Assembly (NCBI GenBank): GCA_031552355.1
Contig: JAVBMO010000088.1
Span: forward strand, 1 to 13,887
Origin: JAVBMO01 sp031552355
GTDB taxonomy: Bacteria > Bacteroidota > Bacteroidia > Bacteroidales > P3
Reading direction: 5' to 3'
DNA: 13,887 bases
Shown: positions 6,926-13,887 of the stretch, piece after piece
How the letters are laid out: each line of letters starts with the position of its first letter
How positions within the stretch are numbered: position 1 is the stretch's first letter
Made by a program: the position numbers and the translations under genes
The notes under the pieces: generated by a model
Seen by the model: the letters and a program-made list of their open reading frames with translations, nothing else
Told to the model about the DNA's origin: nothing
Database searches by the model: none

Positions 6926-9900
6926 CTACAATTTTTCTTCCAGCTGAATTTCATCGACCATAAGCCATGCCTTGAGCCCTTTTACGGGGTGCCAAGGCGG
7001 AAGCATTCCGATATTGGTAGCTTTGATACGGACAAAGCGGACATTTTCCTGATTTATATCCACTGACAAATCGACAGGCAAAGGTTTTTCAGCTTTCTCA
7101 TTTTTAGGATCAAAAGGAATCACAGCCTGTTTGGGTGCCGAAAAATTAATATTATCTGAAGAAGTTTCAACCGTCATTTGCGAAGGCAGAAATACCCAGG
7201 TTTCGGGGACATGCCCAAAACCCACGCTTACTTTTTCCAAATGGATAGGCTTCACAGTTTCAACAGTTACCGAAAAATCATTCCCCGAAAAGCCCAACCA
7301 ATACCGTTCAAAATTATTCGTCTTTCCATGAACGCCATCGAACAAACAGGTTTTCAAATCTTTGTTATAAGGCGTGTTGGGGGCTTTTTCAAACACAATG
7401 TCTTTGATGTAATTGAACTGAAAATTCCGGCTTGTGGTAAACGACGGCATCAAACCTTTTTTGAATGTTTTGGCTTTCACAAGACAAGTGTTTTGGATAG
7501 GAAACGGCTGCGTGTAAAGCAGGTCGTTCTCCGTAGGTTCTTTGCCATTCAGAGTATAGCGGATTTCCACTCCGGAATTGGATGTTTCCAAAGTAATCAG
7601 CATGGTGGTGTCGAAACGTTTGAGGTTGGCGGAAATCAATGGTGCTTCCAATATTTCTTCCGAACTGTAGTTGAATTTCGACAAACGGAAATCGTCGGGA
7701 TTTTTGTTGATGGCTTCAAAAGGCCGCAAATGTACAGCAAATGTCAAATTGTTTGACGCCAAGAGCATTTTTTCCGAAATGGATTCTCCGCAATAGGTAG
7801 AGCCAATGGGCGAAAAGGCTTTGTCTATATTCACTGTCCAATAATTTTGTTCCGGCAGATTTTCGGCAGAAAGGCTTTGTTCAATGTCGGAATCGCTGTA
7901 AGGATAGGCGCTGAATTGGAAAGCAGAGCTGGCCCCGAAAAAGAAACCGGCGCTGTCGGGCGAAGTAAAGCTGACCCAACGGGTTTCCATGCGGTTTCCG
8001 GCAGTTTGCGGTTTGCTGTAATGATGAAACATGGCCGGCAAGGGTTTTTCGTAAACGCCTAACAATCCTGAAGTTTTACGATCTTCGTAAGTTTCGTTTT
8101 CAAATCCGAACCATTGTGCGTGGCCAAAATCTTTTGAAATCCGAAATTGCATGCCTACTTTCGGAATGCTGATCATGCTTGCCACCGGGCGCAATTGGTT
8201 TTCAATAAACACATCGCCATTGCCGTAAAAAGTATAAGTTTGTGCCAAATTGTAAACCACTGTATTTTGGCTATTTACCAAATCGCCTGTCAGGACAATT
8301 CTTGACGAAGTTTCGTCCAAAACCTTAAACGATACACTTTTCACATTTTTCCGAATATCTTTCAATCCATAGCTTTTCCAAAGCTGAAGCGCATTTTCAT
8401 CCAATTCGTCGTTTTGCGTGGGCGGACGCCAAAAATTTAACTTGGGCGCCTGCACAAACAGCGATTTTCCATTATATGAAAAAGAAGTGATATCGCCCGT
8501 TTTCTTGTTGAACAGGATTTCAATATCATCATTGTAAATAGTCCATTGCGTAGAATCCTCCTTATGCGAAATGCGGAACAATTCGGATTGCGGCGTAATT
8601 GCCTGCAAAGCCTTGTCCATCTTCAGAGGGAAGGTATAACTTCCCAGTGGATAAGCATGGGGCAAAATTTTACCTTTTTCCTTTTGCTGCAAAGTAAAAA
8701 CAATAAAATATTCCTCATTGGCGTAGGCCTTCATCTTGGGAATGCTGGCGCTGATATTTTTCTTTGCTTTGGGCACCACATCTGCCGTAATAATTCCTTC
8801 CGAAACACTTTCTTTCAAATTGGAAAAAATACGATAATTCAGTTCAAAGTTTTTCAGGTTCACAAAATCGTAGAGGTTGGTTACCTCAAATTCGCCTTCG
8901 GCAATATTAACCGGACGGATTTCGAAATTGGCAAACACCGCCTTGACTTCCTGCAATTCAGGATGAGGCGTTCTGTCAGCTTGAACCAATCCATAGAATG
9001 TGGTGGCACTATTAATTTCTTTTTGAGGAAGCTGCCAAAACTTTAAACTATCATTTGTCCGCCTTGGGCTAAGTTGTGCTTGGTCTGCCCAACTGCTGAG
9101 AAAGCCGCCTTGTAATTGTGGCGAAGTATTAAAAACCTCCCAATAAGCTTTCAGCCCACCCAAACTGTTTCCGTAACGCGTAAGATATTTAACCAAAATC
9201 ATAGGCTGCTTCTGCGGCCTTGCAGCGTAGGCCGAAACCGAAACCAAATCGTTGCACAAACTTGTATAAATATCCGTACTCCATGAGGTTTCCGCAGCAA
9301 TACATTGAATGGGGATTTCGGACGATGCTTGTTTCAGCCATTTGTAGGCTTCTGTATAGAATTTGCCGTTTTGTGTGCGGCTTCCCAACGACCAAGCTAC
9401 AATGCAGGCATTGTTTTTGTTGCTTTCATACGCGCTTTGCAATTGCAACAACAAAAGCGGATTGGTTTCCGCAGGATTCATTTTTTCGTTGAAAACGCTC
9501 GAAGCCACTTCGTCGAAAACATAAAGTCCGTGCTCGTTACACAGTTTATAAAACTCTTCTGCAATGCCCGTTTTCATAGTCCTCACAGCATTGATGTTGT
9601 TCGATTTCATCAGCCGAATGTCGGTCAGGAAATCTTTGGGCTGCATGCCGAATCCTTTTCGGGAATAATAGTCGGAATAGTTGACACCTTTGAGTTTCAC
9701 AGCAACTCCATTTATCAGAAAGGCGCCATTTTTGATTTCCATTTTTTTGAAGCCTACCCTGTCGCCGACCAATTCCAATTCCGCTTGTTTGGAATCTTTC
9801 AAGCGAAGCGTCAAAGTATAAAGGTTGGGCGTTTCCGCGGTCCAGCGTTTGAGTTCGGTCAGGGTTTCCGAAAATTCCACATTCGTAAAGCGTTCCTTTT

Positions 9901-10777
9901 TGTCCACCTTGAAATACTTGAAAGTCTTCAGGATACTTGCATCCTTTTCATCTTTCAATTCCAATTCCACAAAATAACCGCTTGACTTTTGGCTCGCATT
10001 TTCAATATTGACGCTCACTTTGAGCAAGCCGTTTTTATAGTTTTCGTCCAAATCGGCAACCACTTTGTAATCGTAGATATTGACCAAAGGCTTGGCATAC
10101 AAGAAAACGTCTCCGGAAATCCCGTGGATATCCAAATTGTTGGAAATATCCCACACAGAAGCTTGGGTTTGAAAAGGCACTTCCAAACAAATAAACATTT
10201 CTTTTTCAGGCTTTGCAAAAGCCGTAACATCAAATTCCGAAACTGTTTGCGCACTCAGAAAATTGTAACCTACCAATTGGTCATTTACCCAAAGTTTGAC
10301 TCCGGCATTGGCAGGCCCAATGTGCAAAATCACTTGCCTGTCTTTCCAATCGGGTGGAATAACTATTTTTTTCCGGTAAACACCTTTGGGAAAATCATCC
10401 GCATTCACAGAAAGCGGTTCCTTGGTTTCGCTTTTGTAGGCCAGGCTTTGCTTTTGATTTAATTCCCATTGTGAAGGGATTTTTTCCACAGCCCAAGTTT
10501 CATCATCAAATTTGGAAGTATGGAAAGCGGCCTGGGCGCTATCGAGACGGTTTGTATAATATTTGAATCGCCAGCCTTCGTCTAACCAAAAAGTGGAAAT
10601 GGATTCCTTGGGATTGCGTTTGTGAATCTGCTCTTCATCATAGCAAGGAATTACATTGGTACGCGGTGTCAAAACATTTTTCAAATAAGACTCAAACGAA
10701 GGATTTTCTTCCTGTGAGAAAGCAATAAAGGCGTTTGCAATAAAAAGAGACAAAATAAAAAACAGCTTCTTCATCAA
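6926..10777 (-). CDS. Secreted GH2 LacZ-like protein lacking catalytic residues, with chitobiase-type and discoidin-like C-terminal domains
   Basis: A 1283-residue exported protein (signal peptide about 1-21, ending AFSQ). Domain order follows E. coli LacZ: jelly-roll sugar-binding domain (about 60-228), Ig-like domain (230-342), TIM barrel (345-610), second Ig-like domain (625-720) and beta-galactosidase small domain (745-1020). Two extra domains follow: a chitobiase/hexosaminidase C-terminal domain (about 1045-1122, IRYTLNGKEPT) and an F5/8-type discoidin-like domain (1130-1280). Landmarks keep register: GVN at 364, NAVRT at 396, LYVFDE at 418, AWSLG at 461, YGNSLGG at 535, ADRTPHP at 600. 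The active site does not: acid/base Glu461 is Arg467, nucleophile Glu537 is Lys530, His357 is Ser368, His391 is Lys402, Glu416 is Ser427 and His418 is Phe429. It is therefore probably a pseudoenzyme, perhaps binding glycans. The frame is intact, so it is not a decayed gene. No SusC/SusD or sulfatase gene is near. Confidence 0.9.
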   Translation of the reverse strand: MMKKLFFILSLFIANAFIAFSQEENPSFESYLKNVLTPRTNVIPCYDEEQIHKRNPKESISTFWLDEGWRFKYYTNRLDSAQAAFHTSKFDDETWAVEKIPSQWELNQKQSLAYKSETKEPLSVNADDFPKGVYRKKIVIPPDWKDRQVILHIGPANAGVKLWVNDQLVGYNFLSAQTVSEFDVTAFAKPEKEMFICLEVPFQTQASVWDISNNLDIHGISGDVFLYAKPLVNIYDYKVVADLDENYKNGLLKVSVNIENASQKSSGYFVELELKDEKDASILKTFKYFKVDKKERFTNVEFSETLTELKRWTAETPNLYTLTLRLKDSKQAELELVGDRVGFKKMEIKNGAFLINGVAVKLKGVNYSDYYSRKGFGMQPKDFLTDIRLMKSNNINAVRTMKTGIAEEFYKLCNEHGLYVFDEVASSVFNEKMNPAETNPLLLLQLQSAYESNKNNACIVAWSLGSRTQNGKFYTEAYKWLKQASSEIPIQCIAAETSWSTDIYTSLCNDLVSVSAYAARPQKQPMILVKYLTRYGNSLGGLKAYWEVFNTSPQLQGGFLSSWADQAQLSPRRTNDSLKFWQLPQKEINSATTFYGLVQADRTPHPELQEVKAVFANFEIRPVNIAEGEFEVTNLYDFVNLKNFELNYRIFSNLKESVSEGIITADVVPKAKKNISASIPKMKAYANEEYFIVFTLQQKEKGKILPHAYPLGSYTFPLKMDKALQAITPQSELFRISHKEDSTQWTIYNDDIEILFNKKTGDITSFSYNGKSLFVQAPKLNFWRPPTQNDELDENALQLWKSYGLKDIRKNVKSVSFKVLDETSSRIVLTGDLVNSQNTVVYNLAQTYTFYGNGDVFIENQLRPVASMISIPKVGMQFRISKDFGHAQWFGFENETYEDRKTSGLLGVYEKPLPAMFHHYSKPQTAGNRMETRWVSFTSPDSAGFFFGASSAFQFSAYPYSDSDIEQSLSAENLPEQNYWTVNIDKAFSPIGSTYCGESISEKMLLASNNLTFAVHLRPFEAINKNPDDFRLSKFNYSSEEILEAPLISANLKRFDTTMLITLETSNSGVEIRYTLNGKEPTENDLLYTQPFPIQNTCLVKAKTFKKGLMPSFTTSRNFQFNYIKDIVFEKAPNTPYNKDLKTCLFDGVHGKTNNFERYWLGFSGNDFSVTVETVKPIHLEKVSVGFGHVPETWVFLPSQMTVETSSDNINFSAPKQAVIPFDPKNEKAEKPLPVDLSVDINQENVRFVRIKATNIGMLPPWHPVKGLKAWLMVDEIQLEEKL

Positions 10778-10848
10778 AAAAATATCGTTAACAAAATATA
10801 AAAGATTGTATATAAACTAACACCCAATTGGTTTTATTGTTTGATTTG

Positions 10849-10881
10849 CAAAATTAAAGAGACTTTATTTATAAAGACAAA
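10849..10881 (-). promoter_or_regulatory. Predicted Bacteroidetes promoter (-33/-7) for the GH2 gene
   Basis: On the - strand, TTTG at 10881-10878 is followed after 21 bases by TAATTTTG at 10856-10849. This matches the Bacteroidetes primary sigma consensus TTTG-N19-21-TAnnTTTG. Transcription would start near 10843, giving a leader of about 65 bases before the ATG at 10777. It is the best promoter match in the window. Confidence 0.55.
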
Positions 10882-10897
10882 TCTCTGTTAAAAACAT

Positions 10898-11836
10898 TTA
10901 CAAACCTACTACAAATTTTTTCAAACTTTCGTCCAACATGGACTTGGGTACGGATTGTCGAATCATGCCGGCAATTATATTCAATAGGGTTTTGCGCACA
11001 AATTCATGGCTTACAATCAAACTCACTTCTCTGACAGCCGTCATATTTTTGAATAAACGTAAATTGTCTTGTTTTTCTTCGCTCAACCCCATGGCCGAAA
11101 GTTCAGGAATAATAGTCATTCCATAGTTGTAATCCACAATATTTATCAACGTATCAATACTTCCGGCTTCGTAGCGCACAGCCGAATTTTCGCTAAGCGA
11201 TTGTTTCTTCAATTGACATAAATGTTCTATTTGCCCACGCAGGCAATGCACATTTTCCAAAAGCCAAACATCATTAATATCCACTTTATCTAAGTCTATT
11301 TCCCGGCTTGCATACTTTTCTTCCTTGGAAACGTAGGCGTAAAATTTTTCATAATACAATGGATATTCCACCAATTTGGGATGATTGAGCGGGCCTGCCA
11401 ACAAACCTCCGTCAAGCGTTCCGGCCAACAGTTCTTCAATCATATTATTCGTCGTACTTTCTTGAATAACCAATTCTATTTCATTCCCTTGATGGGTTTG
11501 GTTTTTCAGCAAATTGGGTACTATGTAAGGTGCAATGGTCGGAATGACACCCATTTTGAAAATGCCTTTCACACAACCTTGTTCATTTTCCACCACTTCT
11601 TTTATCTGGCGTATGTTTTTCAGCGAAATCCGCGCTTGTTCAATCACTTTTTTGCCTACTGCTGTGGGTTCTATGGGGTGCTTTGAACGGTCGAAAAGCT
11701 GCACACCCAATTCATCTTCCATTTTTTGCACCATCATGCTTAAAGTCGGTTGCGATATATTACAAACTTCCGCAGCTTTGGCAAAATGCCTTTGATTATC
11801 AACTGCTATAATGTATTCCAGTTGTTGTATATTCAT
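10898..11836 (-). CDS. oxyR: Peroxide-sensing LysR-type regulator OxyR
   Basis: A 312-residue LysR-family activator. The winged HTH is at residues 1-60 (LEYIIAVDNQRHFAKAA, then ISQPTLSMMVQKMEDELGVQLFDR), followed by a linker helix and the periplasmic-binding-protein-like sensor domain (about 90-300). The redox pair is present: Cys198 and Cys207 in HCLRGQIEHLC, with the same nine-residue spacing as Cys199/Cys208 of E. coli OxyR, which form a disulfide on peroxide oxidation. This separates OxyR from other LysR proteins. It is transcribed divergently from ahpC across a 108-base gap, the usual arrangement for regulator and target. A perfect 15-base palindrome begins four bases upstream of its start codon, suggesting autoregulation. 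Confidence 0.95.
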   Translation of the reverse strand: MNIQQLEYIIAVDNQRHFAKAAEVCNISQPTLSMMVQKMEDELGVQLFDRSKHPIEPTAVGKKVIEQARISLKNIRQIKEVVENEQGCVKGIFKMGVIPTIAPYIVPNLLKNQTHQGNEIELVIQESTTNNMIEELLAGTLDGGLLAGPLNHPKLVEYPLYYEKFYAYVSKEEKYASREIDLDKVDINDVWLLENVHCLRGQIEHLCQLKKQSLSENSAVRYEAGSIDTLINIVDYNYGMTIIPELSAMGLSEEKQDNLRLFKNMTAVREVSLIVSHEFVRKTLLNIIAGMIRQSVPKSMLDESLKKFVVGL

Positions 11837-11840
11837 TTCA

Positions 11841-11885
11841 ATAGATTTTATCTATACAAAGATAGAAAAAATAATTTTTATCTAT
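11841..11885. promoter_or_regulatory. Candidate OxyR operator between oxyR and ahpC
   Basis: A perfect palindrome ATAGATTTTATCTAT lies at 11841-11855 and fits the ATAG-N7-CTAT half of the E. coli OxyR consensus. A second ATAG at 11862-11865 and CTAT at 11882-11885 follow, though their spacing (6 and 16 bases) departs from the N7 rule. The palindrome centre is about 65 bases upstream of the predicted ahpC start of transcription, where LysR-type activators usually bind, and it overlaps the predicted oxyR start of transcription. Binding by OxyR is inferred from motif and position. Confidence 0.6.
11857..11864 (-). promoter_or_regulatory. Predicted -7 promoter element for oxyR
   Basis: On the - strand the bases read TATCTTTG, a full TAnnTTTG match, about 20 bases before the oxyR ATG. 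It is embedded in the candidate operator, which would allow OxyR to repress its own gene. No good -33 TTTG is seen. Confidence 0.4.
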
Positions 11886-11898
11886 GTGTAATTTGGCA

Positions 11899-11906
11899 TA
11901 ATTTTG
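11899..11906 (+). promoter_or_regulatory. Predicted -7 promoter element for ahpC
   Basis: The bases TAATTTTG match TAnnTTTG and put the start of transcription near 11913, about 32 bases before the ahpC ATG. No TTTG -33 element lies at the right distance upstream, as expected for a promoter that needs an activator such as OxyR. Confidence 0.45.
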
Positions 11907-11944
11907 TCAAAAAATAATTTCAATCAAACTATAAAAACAAATTT

Positions 11945-12511
11945 ATGGAACCAATTATCAATTCAAAATTACCGGAATTTACGGTTCAAGCCTACCACAA
12001 AGGCGAATTCAAAACAGTTAGCAACAACGATGTGTTAGGAAAATGGGCTATTTTCTTCTTCTACCCTGCTGATTTTACATTTGTATGCCCTACAGAACTT
12101 GTCGATATGGCCGAAACTTATCCGCAATTTCAACAAATGGGAGTGGAAGTTTATTCCGTGAGTACCGATTCGCACTTTGTGCACAAAGCTTGGCACGATG
12201 CATCCGAAAGTATCCGCAAAATCAATTACCCCATGTTGGCAGACCCGACAGGCGTATTGAGCCGCGCTTTTGGCGTTATGATTGAAGAAGTCGGAATGGC
12301 TTATCGTGGAACATTTGTTGTTAATCCCGAAGGGCTCATTAAATTAGCAGAAATCAATGACAATGGAATCGGACGTAATGCCGATGAATTATTGCGAAAA
12401 GTTGAAGCAGCCCAATTCATTGCCGAAAATCCTTACGAAGTTTGTCCTGCCAAATGGAAAAAAGGAGATAGCACACTGAAACCAAGTATCGATTTGGTAG
12501 GAAAAATCTAA
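11945..12511 (+). CDS. ahpC: Alkyl hydroperoxide reductase peroxiredoxin subunit AhpC
   Basis: A 188-residue typical 2-Cys peroxiredoxin of the AhpC/Prx1 class, normal length. The peroxidatic cysteine is Cys48 in YPADFTFVCPTE, with Pro41 and Thr45 of the active-site PxxxT motif. The resolving cysteine is Cys167 near the C terminus (NPYEVCPAKW). It reduces hydrogen peroxide, organic hydroperoxides and peroxynitrite in the cytoplasm, normally re-reduced by AhpF. It is divergent from oxyR with a palindromic operator in between. No ahpF follows: after the stop there are 375 bases without a gene and then a symporter on the same strand, so its reductant is encoded elsewhere. Confidence 0.97.
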   Translation: MEPIINSKLPEFTVQAYHKGEFKTVSNNDVLGKWAIFFFYPADFTFVCPTELVDMAETYPQFQQMGVEVYSVSTDSHFVHKAWHDASESIRKINYPMLADPTGVLSRAFGVMIEEVGMAYRGTFVVNPEGLIKLAEINDNGIGRNADELLRKVEAAQFIAENPYEVCPAKWKKGDSTLKPSIDLVGKI

Positions 12512-12519
12512 AAAATCTT

Positions 12520-12645
12520 TAAAAGTGGAGAATCAAAAACAAAAAAACTGCCAAACAGCTAATTTGTAACAACTAAAAAAGCTACATTTCTTTCTTTTAT
12601 TCTCGGATTTGCATGAACTGCCGTTTTTGTATTTCTCCACTTTTA
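12520..12645. repeat. Inverted repeat downstream of ahpC, first of two
   Basis: TAAAAGTGGAGAA at 12520-12532 and its exact reverse complement at 12633-12645 form the outer ends. The next bases inward also pair (CAAAAAC at 12534-12540 with GTTTTTG at 12623-12629), with one unpaired base on one side and three on the other. The arms enclose about 82 bases with no open frame, beginning eight bases after the ahpC stop. The right arm runs into TTTTATTT, so it may help end ahpC transcripts, but the loop is far longer than in normal intrinsic terminators. A short transposon-derived element (MITE-like) is the other reading; no clear target-site duplication is seen. Confidence 0.55.
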
Positions 12646-12712
12646 TTTCAAAATATTTCATCAATATATCGTATAAATATCCTGATATGCAAAACCTTTT
12701 TTATTTATAAAA

Positions 12713-12805
12713 ATGGGATTGCTAAAAATGTATAGATGACAAAGTGCAAATAGCTGATTTTTACGTGGAATAAAATCAAAATCTATACTTTATAACCAAT
12801 CCCAT
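12713..12805. repeat. Inverted repeat downstream of ahpC, second of two
   Basis: The 25-base arms at 12713-12737 and 12781-12805 match at 21 positions as reverse complements. The outer nine (ATGGGATTG with CAATCCCAT) and inner eight (GTATAGAT with ATCTATAC) are perfect, separated by four mismatches. The loop is 43 bases with no gene. Its sequence is unrelated to the first inverted repeat 68 bases away. It could be a MITE-like insertion or the DNA for a structured RNA. Nothing else is seen in the gap 12512-12886 apart from these two repeats and the symporter promoter element. Confidence 0.6.
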
Positions 12806-12857
12806 AAAAATAAAAAGGAATAGTAATTGCTATAGTGTATTAATTCCTGTTAATTTT

Positions 12858-12865
12858 TATATTTG
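12858..12865 (+). promoter_or_regulatory. Predicted -7 promoter element for the symporter gene
   Basis: The bases TATATTTG match TAnnTTTG. Transcription would start near 12872, leaving a short leader of about 15 bases before the ATG at 12887. No matching -33 TTTG is seen. Confidence 0.4.
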
Positions 12866-12886
12866 CAGTAACAAATACACTCTAAT

Positions 12887-13887
12887 ATGATGAAAAAATT
12901 ATTCAAAAACTTGTTATTTAAAATATTTATTGCCATTTGTTTAGGGTTGAGTTTCGGATTTTTCCTCCCTTCGCCAATAGCTCGAATTTTTGTAACTTTC
13001 AATGGATTATTCTCCAATTTCCTATCTTTTAGTATCCCATTGATTATTGTGGGATTGGTAGCGCCCGGTATTTCGGATCTTGGAAAAAGTGCAGGGCGTT
13101 TGTTGTTTATTACCGCAATTATAGCCTACGGTTCTACTATCTTCTCGGGCTTCTTTACTTATTTTTCTTGCAATGCCGTTTTCCCATCATTGCTGACAAA
13201 CGAAGCAGTGGCCAATGTGCAACATCCTGAAGAAGGAATGTTGTCACCGTTTTTTACTATCAGCATGCCGCCCGTTTTCGATGTTATGACCGCTTTGATT
13301 TTGGCTTTTCTTTTGGGAATAGGTATTGCTGCATCGGGAGGACATGCCTTAAAATCAGGCCTCAATGAATTTAAAAAAATCATTGAAATGGTCATTCAAT
13401 CGGTAATTATTCCGTTGTTACCATTTTATATTTTTGGCATCTTTCTGAATATGAGTATATCAGGAACTGCATTTACAATTATCGGAATTTTTGGAAAAGT
13501 AATTGGAGTTATTTTGATTTTGCATGTATTACTACTTGTCTTACAATACACTATTGCAGGAATTATTGCCAAAAAGAATCCGTTTAAACTTTTATCCGTA
13601 ATGTTTCCGGCTTATATGACAGCCTTGGGGACATCTTCTTCGGCAGCCACCATTCCGGTTACCTTGGCTCAAGCCAAGAAAAACGGCGTAAATAGCGATA
13701 TTGCAGATTTTTGTATTCCCCTTTGCGCAACCATCCACTTATCGGGAAGTACGATGAAAATTACAGCCATGGCCTTAGCCATCTGTTTAATGACCGGCTT
13801 GCCTCATGATCTGCCTATTTTTGCCGGTTTTATTATGATGCTGGGCATTATGATGGTAGCTGCTCCGGGTGTTCCGGGTGGCGCCAT
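12887..13887 (+). CDS. Dicarboxylate/amino acid:cation symporter (DAACS family), 3' end outside window
   Basis: An open frame of 333 residues runs from the ATG at 12887 off the window end without a stop; family members are about 400-430 residues, so perhaps 70-100 residues are missing. It is an inner-membrane sodium- or proton-coupled symporter of the GltP/DctA/Glt-Ph type. Visible are N-terminal membrane segments (LFKIFIAICLGLSFGFFLP, then IPLIIVGLVAPGISDLG), hairpin 1 with the serine-rich motif TALGTSSSAATIPVT, a segment 7 sequence CATIHLSGSTMKIT, and the start of hairpin 2 at AAPGVPGGA. Odd point: the family motif NMDGT that binds sodium and substrate reads HLSGS here, so ion coupling or substrate may differ. 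The substrate cannot be named. The start could also be the second ATG at 12890. Confidence 0.9.
   Translation, partial: MMKKLFKNLLFKIFIAICLGLSFGFFLPSPIARIFVTFNGLFSNFLSFSIPLIIVGLVAPGISDLGKSAGRLLFITAIIAYGSTIFSGFFTYFSCNAVFPSLLTNEAVANVQHPEEGMLSPFFTISMPPVFDVMTALILAFLLGIGIAASGGHALKSGLNEFKKIIEMVIQSVIIPLLPFYIFGIFLNMSISGTAFTIIGIFGKVIGVILILHVLLLVLQYTIAGIIAKKNPFKLLSVMFPAYMTALGTSSSAATIPVTLAQAKKNGVNSDIADFCIPLCATIHLSGSTMKITAMALAICLMTGLPHDLPIFAGFIMMLGIMMVAAPGVPGGA

Noticed and set aside
9305..9985. A 226-codon open frame antisense to the GH2 gene
   Set aside because: The GH2 frame is continuous and recognisable through this region; the antisense product has low-complexity Phe/His/Gln composition and no domain.
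6926..10777. GH2 gene as a degraded pseudogene
   Set aside because: There is no frameshift or internal stop across 1283 codons, and the signal peptide, all domains and a good promoter are intact; only active-site residues are changed.
12520..12645. Simple intrinsic terminator for ahpC
   Set aside because: The stem would enclose more than 80 bases, far beyond normal terminator loops, so it was listed as an inverted repeat with terminator only as one possibility.
12512..12886. Insertion sequence remnant with transposase
   Set aside because: No open frame of useful length and no transposase-like residues in any frame; only inverted repeats are seen.
13159..13395. Small open frame on the - strand inside the symporter
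   Set aside because: The + strand frame is an uninterrupted DAACS transporter; the - strand product has no features.

Overview
The window reads as an ordinary stretch of chromosome from a Bacteroidetes bacterium, probably in or near the order Bacteroidales. The evidence is moderately AT-rich DNA, very AT-rich gaps, no strong Shine-Dalgarno sequences, repeated matches to the Bacteroidetes -7 promoter element TAnnTTTG, and gene types typical of the phylum: a secreted M28 peptidase with a PDZ domain, a large secreted LacZ-like GH2 protein with chitobiase and discoidin-like C-terminal domains, and a DUF6427-like membrane protein. I cannot name genus or species. No rRNA, tRNA, CRISPR array, transposase, phage or plasmid gene was seen.

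Layout. Positions 1-2082 read on the + strand: the 3' end of trpS, then a tight run of yraN (UPF0102 nuclease-like), a small MerR-type regulator and an NAD-dependent epimerase/dehydratase. Positions 2083-11836 read almost wholly on the - strand. In transcription order (right to left) they hold oxyR, a 1283-residue GH2 protein, a polytopic membrane protein, sufC-sufD and the M28 peptidase. The epimerase and peptidase genes converge with their stop codons directly abutting. From 11945 the direction returns to +: ahpC is divergent from oxyR, followed by a 375-base gene-free gap holding two separate inverted repeats, then a dicarboxylate/amino acid:cation symporter cut by the window end.

How the genes work together. 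oxyR and ahpC form a classical peroxide-response pair: a two-cysteine peroxide sensor divergent from the peroxiredoxin it would control, with an ATAG/CTAT palindrome between them. sufC and sufD encode part of the Fe-S cluster assembly scaffold, a pathway used under oxidative stress, but sufB and sufS are not next to them. The rest is housekeeping or cell-envelope function.

The most notable observation is in the GH2 protein. It keeps the LacZ fold landmarks in register, but both catalytic glutamates and the surrounding metal and substrate ligands are replaced, so it looks like a secreted pseudoenzyme. The other points of interest are a four-cysteine tail on SufD, a stem-loop in the sufC leader, the OxyR-type operator, and the two inverted repeats downstream of ahpC. 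I found no clear sign of a new multi-gene system.
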